Made by a program: the position numbers and the translations under genes
From: an uncultured bacterium
GTDB taxonomy: Bacteria; Armatimonadota; Zipacnadia; Zipacnadales; Zipacnadaceae
Direction: 5' to 3'
NCBI GenBank assembly: GCA_937928475.1
Contig: CALFVE010000028.1
Location: 1 to 10,616 of the forward strand
Length of the DNA stretch: 10,616 nucleotides
Shown: in pieces, positions 8,001-10,616 of the stretch
Layout of the letters: every line of letters begins with the position of its first letter
How positions within the stretch are numbered: the stretch's first letter is position 1
Notes under the pieces: generated by a model
Seen by the model: the letters and a program-made list of their open reading frames with translations, nothing else
What the model was told of the DNA's origin: nothing
Databases searched by the model: none

Positions 8001-10616
8001 TCGCCGGACATACGCCCACCTTCGTATACGAAGACCTGCTCGCCAAAGACCCTCACCTCCTCGACGGGCTCAAGGTATTGATCCTCAGCGATATCACCGG
8101 TGACCTCCCAGAGAGCATTGTCCAGGCGCTGCGCGGGTTCATGGCGCGCGGGGGCACGATCCTGGCCGATGCCACCAGCAGTCAGAACTTGCCGGCGACC
8201 GAGCGCCTGCCCTTCGACTTCCTGGACTACTGGAACTTCGGGAACACCTTGATGGGCAAGGAGATGGGCAGTAGCGATTACACCAGTTGCTACTGGATGC
8301 GGATGCGCCAGTATGCCCTGGAAAAGCGCGAGGCGCTCAATACCTATCTCGACAAGTACGCCCCGGCGCCGGTCGCGAGCGACCTCCCCGACGTACTGCT
8401 CACCACCGCCCGCGCAGGCGGGGCCTTGCTCATCTATGCGGTCAACTCCACGCCCTTGCCCTACCGCTTTGTTACTGACATGGCGCGTCCCTATTTCTAC
8501 CTGCACCACTCCTGGAATGCTCCCGTGAAAGCGCGAGTGACCCTGCGCGGCCTGTCGGGACACCTGTATGATGCCTTTTCAATGAGGGAACTGCCTTTGC
8601 AAACGTCCGGCGAGGCGGCGACCTTTACGGCCGACCTGACTCAGTTGAGTGGACGACTCTTTGTGCTGCTGCCTCAGCCGATTGGGCGCTTGGAGGTGGC
8701 CGGCGCCTCCACGCCGGGGACCCTGGCCTTGCGGGTTCGGGCGCTGGGGGAGGACGGCCGAACCCTGGCCGCGCCGGTGCCCTTGGAGATCAGGGTCGCC
8801 GACTCGACGGGAGCGCGCCGCTACCACCTCTTCCGCACCGCCCTGGGCGAGGGGTGGGCGGAGACGCTGCCGGTTTGCGTGAACGATCAGGGCGGGAGGT
8901 GGACGGTGCAAGTGCGAGAGTTGCTGTCCGGTCAGGCCGTTCAGGCGGAGGTGGCGGTCGCGCCCGCGGCCTGGCCTAGCGCCGACCTCGGAGACAAGGC
9001 TTTGCGCGGCCCGGCGGTCACCGTGGACCGAAACGCCGTGGTGGGCTTCCTCAAGTCCTCTCCGGAAGTTACGGTCGCCCTGGATCGGCGTCAGGAGAAT
9101 CTGCGACCCCTCGCCGATCAGCTGGTGCAGGCGTTCGCTGCCGCCAAGAAACGGGCGCGGGTGCGCTGGGTGGACGAGCTCGTGGAGGGTACGAACGAGA
9201 AACTACTCTGGACCGGCTCGCCGCTGCCGCCGGCCAGTCGGGTACGCGGGCCGCTGGTGCTTCTGGGCACTGCGCGCGACAACGCCCTGCTCGCCGAACT
9301 CTACGCTTCCGGGGTGCTCCTGCGCACGGCGACGCAGAACTACCCAGGCGAGGGCGGGTATGTGCTGGCGCATGTGTGGTCTGGGTTCAGCGGCGATGAC
9401 TCGTGCCTGGCAGTGATGGCGGAAGCGGAGGTAGGCCTCAAGGCGGCGGTGGCCGAAGTCAAGCGTTTGCTCAGCGGGGGGATGCCTGCGGGGTATGATC
9501 CCACGCCGACCCTGAAGCGGGCGCATGAGCGCGTGATGCCGCCGCTATTTACCCGGTACTTGAAAGCCTCCTCTGGCGCGCCAACAACGTCCGCACCGCA
9601 ACCCAGCGGGCTCAAGCCGCTGTCCGCGCAGCCTCTGACCTGGGAGGAGCCAGTCTGCAACCCCGCCGGGGAGCCGGTTAGCGCTTTGGCGACCACCGCC
9701 GACGGCAAGACCGCGGTGGCGGGTACCGACGGCTATTTCCGCAATCTTCTGCGGGTTGATGTAGCAACCGGGCAGGCAAGCGTGTCGCAAGTGGGCGAAC
9801 GGTTCGTGCACCAGGTGGCGGTCACGCCGGACGGGCAACTGACGGTGGTGGCTACCACCCAGCCGGCCTTGGTAACCATTCTGGACGCGGCCGGGAAGGT
9901 GCTATGGAGCGCGAAGACACCCTTCGACTGGGGTCACGATCCGCGCTGGACGCGGGACGAGCCTGACCTGTTCGCCCTGTCGCCACAGGGCGACCGCGTG
10001 GTGGTGCGGGAAGCCGAGCAGCGACTGGTCTGCCACGAGACGGCGACCGGCAAGGTGCTGTGGGAGTACCCGTATGCCGCCTCCGATCCTCGGGTGTGGC
10101 GAGACGCCTTCCGCCTACGCTTCAGCGGCGACGGGACGCGGCTGGCGGCGTCAGTCACGTCCTATCTCACCGACAGTGAGACTGCCAAGACCCTGAGCGA
10201 GACAGCGACAGAGGCCTTGGCGGAGAACCTGAGACCGCTGGACGAGGCGACGCGGCACCGGCTGGTCATGCTGGACGCAACCACCGGCAGGCTGCTGTGG
10301 GAACGGGCGGGGCGCACCGTTCCGCAGCCGGAGTCAGCCCCGCGCGGCACCCCCTTCTTCGATCCCTTGCAGCCGAAAGCGGGCTTGGACACGCGCCGCC
10401 TGTCCTACTTCCCGCGCCTGACCGGATTTGACCTGGGCGTGTCGGGCAACGGCGACCGGGTGGTAGCCTCCGACGAATACGGCGACCTTCTCGTGTACGG
10501 GCCGAACGGCGAACTGCAGCAGGCCCTGACTGCCCCCTTTGCCCTGCCTGCGGTGCCCTGGTATGTGCGCCTGAGTCCCGATGGGCAGCGCGTCGGCCTG
10601 TTCTGCGCGCAGTACG
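5036..10616 (+). CDS. Giant secreted multidomain protein: glycosidase-like barrel, GATase-like domain and PQQ/WD propeller (3' end outside window)
   Basis: The frame stays open for 1,860 codons and leaves the window without a stop. Residues 1-24 are a Sec signal peptide with a likely cut after A-Y-A. Residues 25 to about 545 are beta-sandwich or Ig-like modules, including L-K-P-G-T-Y-R-L-S-V. Residues about 546-1000 look like an (alpha/beta)8 glycosidase-type barrel: G-L-A-M-L-R-F-D-G-W (591-600), Y-P-N-F-A-G-I-S-Y (696-704), T-N-D-D-W-G (842-847), K-P-V-W-V-S-G-W (868-875). Residues about 1005-1060 resemble the GATase-like domain that follows GH42 barrels: K-V-L-I-L-S-D (1013-1019), G-G-T-I-L-A-D (1039-1045). 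Residues about 1350-1480 resemble a GH20b/GH67N-like accessory fold, with P-L-V-L-L-G-T-A-R-D-N (1406-1416). A Pro/Ser/Thr-rich linker (about 1510-1535) leads to a PQQ/WD-type propeller with repeated G-K-V-L-W or G-R-L-L-W turns (Trp1624, 1676, 1755) and S-P-D-G-Q-R-V near the edge. A surface role in glycan hydrolysis or binding is inferred; the specific family and substrate are unknown. Confidence 0.8.
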   Translation, partial: MRCSLICAALLAAVCLLAAGQAYAVTLEIRLVRAEAPTELISAGYSETGALPGGYVDRCEIFVDGANICKPFSQPGERLRQATIAVEVQPGEHLLQPGAQKFAVAQDGMIATTAPGLKAQGNRLDVLMAPLNLETWDLESNAVGQPAILQPALQAENLRVFDRPWHWPPQYPARARIYLPVGSTVTLLPQGAEIEVGQQGASVKDDPSHSLQVRAGQVLVGMTPMRFTVQQRSHLEGRGSALQLQGNGMNQGQDAIYQWGAASCDYKWLLPWAPQRFSVQVTQSPHGAGRIKPGTPLGPALAVNTRDLPYASLLVCRLSELNEDAVILYVALPRLKYQAGDEVVFDLIYRGDNEPTALRDPEMGAYLRPEIISTVGEPQWRRLDLGRAGEQWRLTLPSDMPTDRYRLRLCADEAARLGPESHVHRDFVIGVANPAQPAAVTLFLPAQRGTFVAGEEIEVQAAVVTRQNLTGTLRLRLQGENLDRRFGAIPSRQFAFGRTAAGWVLPESLSGVLKPGTYRLSVELADARGQLVGESPPVEFVIVSGIHQSLFPAHADCYGNGWLGTWLGGQTDVLDSNRSMEEGARQIFGLGLAMLRFDGWYQTLPSGAPSPQEAEVQTSGAVSRPVLPDDPDLPAVEGTLVPKWLWRSFDYALRYRTALLPSLMPGDGPRVETEIPDLLAQQRRHVRLMTQYLRRYPNFAGISYSHWSGPSYTGTVGGTTNPPPEEVVRATRQAIWDEFCHRYGFQGEVPTAWYSLGTPSGGGATPQNRDLWEKWVRFVNELLPRVHADWGKAASQVWPLLINTDSRGAPGFWAGPRQAYDAYPHGNHLMTTSGLNTIEAVTNDDWGIEPYALSVEGDIFGFGWKQNKPVWVSGWAHYGTARTEYMRFALETLATGAIPSLYGASLAPVFTASTSWEWTHQNWGRRQAAERVMQVLSAYGDWTRAFAIERPVGVFASFTQCALTEGRTGYAQATRHGAAIYQAFVTCLLAGHTPTFVYEDLLAKDPHLLDGLKVLILSDITGDLPESIVQALRGFMARGGTILADATSSQNLPATERLPFDFLDYWNFGNTLMGKEMGSSDYTSCYWMRMRQYALEKREALNTYLDKYAPAPVASDLPDVLLTTARAGGALLIYAVNSTPLPYRFVTDMARPYFYLHHSWNAPVKARVTLRGLSGHLYDAFSMRELPLQTSGEAATFTADLTQLSGRLFVLLPQPIGRLEVAGASTPGTLALRVRALGEDGRTLAAPVPLEIRVADSTGARRYHLFRTALGEGWAETLPVCVNDQGGRWTVQVRELLSGQAVQAEVAVAPAAWPSADLGDKALRGPAVTVDRNAVVGFLKSSPEVTVALDRRQENLRPLADQLVQAFAAAKKRARVRWVDELVEGTNEKLLWTGSPLPPASRVRGPLVLLGTARDNALLAELYASGVLLRTATQNYPGEGGYVLAHVWSGFSGDDSCLAVMAEAEVGLKAAVAEVKRLLSGGMPAGYDPTPTLKRAHERVMPPLFTRYLKASSGAPTTSAPQPSGLKPLSAQPLTWEEPVCNPAGEPVSALATTADGKTAVAGTDGYFRNLLRVDVATGQASVSQVGERFVHQVAVTPDGQLTVVATTQPALVTILDAAGKVLWSAKTPFDWGHDPRWTRDEPDLFALSPQGDRVVVREAEQRLVCHETATGKVLWEYPYAASDPRVWRDAFRLRFSGDGTRLAASVTSYLTDSETAKTLSETATEALAENLRPLDEATRHRLVMLDATTGRLLWERAGRTVPQPESAPRGTPFFDPLQPKAGLDTRRLSYFPRLTGFDLGVSGNGDRVVASDEYGDLLVYGPNGELQQALTAPFALPAVPWYVRLSPDGQRVGLFCAQY

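Noticed and set aside
6977..8563. Antisense open frame of 528 codons
   Set aside because: It lies fully opposite the giant gene, whose frame has a signal peptide, a strong ribosome site and recognisable modules. GC-rich codon bias often leaves the opposite strand open, and the antisense translation shows no family features.

Overview
The window is GC-rich bacterial DNA coding on one strand only. Three large genes run head to tail on the + strand, separated by gaps of about 110 and 120 bases. All three look like exported, modular proteins for handling complex polysaccharide outside the cytoplasm. The combination of a CBM9-like module, a heparinase II/III-type lyase and a giant barrel-plus-propeller protein, with Shine-Dalgarno sites at genes 2 and 3, suggests an environmental glycan degrader of the Planctomycetota / Armatimonadota / Lentisphaerota kind. 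That placement is inference from protein style only; no marker gene is present.

Region 1 (1-1549) is the 3' part of a gene whose start lies before the window. It encodes a beta-propeller-like (NHL-type) region followed by a C-terminal CBM9-like sugar-binding module. An in-frame TAG at 356-358 cuts the reading frame. The same frame continues on both sides with matching propeller-like sequence, so this looks like one gene with a single nonsense change (or a base-call error), not two genes.

Region 2 (1660-4914) encodes a lipoprotein-like heparinase II/III family polysaccharide lyase of 1,084 residues. It has an alpha-helical toroid, a beta-sandwich with the G-H-G-H-Q-D signature, and an unusually long beta-rich C-terminal extension that includes a NEW3-like module.

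Region 3 (5036 to the window end) is a single uninterrupted reading frame of at least 1,860 codons that runs off the edge. It encodes a secreted protein with a Sec signal peptide, several beta-sandwich modules, a glycosidase-like (alpha/beta)8 barrel, a GATase-like domain of the kind that follows GH42-type barrels, more beta modules, a probable GH20b/GH67N-like accessory domain, a Pro/Ser/Thr-rich linker and a PQQ/WD-type beta-propeller.

The likely joint role is binding and cleaving an acidic (uronate-containing) polysaccharide at the cell surface: a binding protein, an eliminating lyase and a large hydrolase-like or scaffold protein. No transporter, SusC/SusD pair, sulfatase, regulator, RNA gene, mobile element or CRISPR array was seen. 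No non-coding stretch exceeds about 125 bases.
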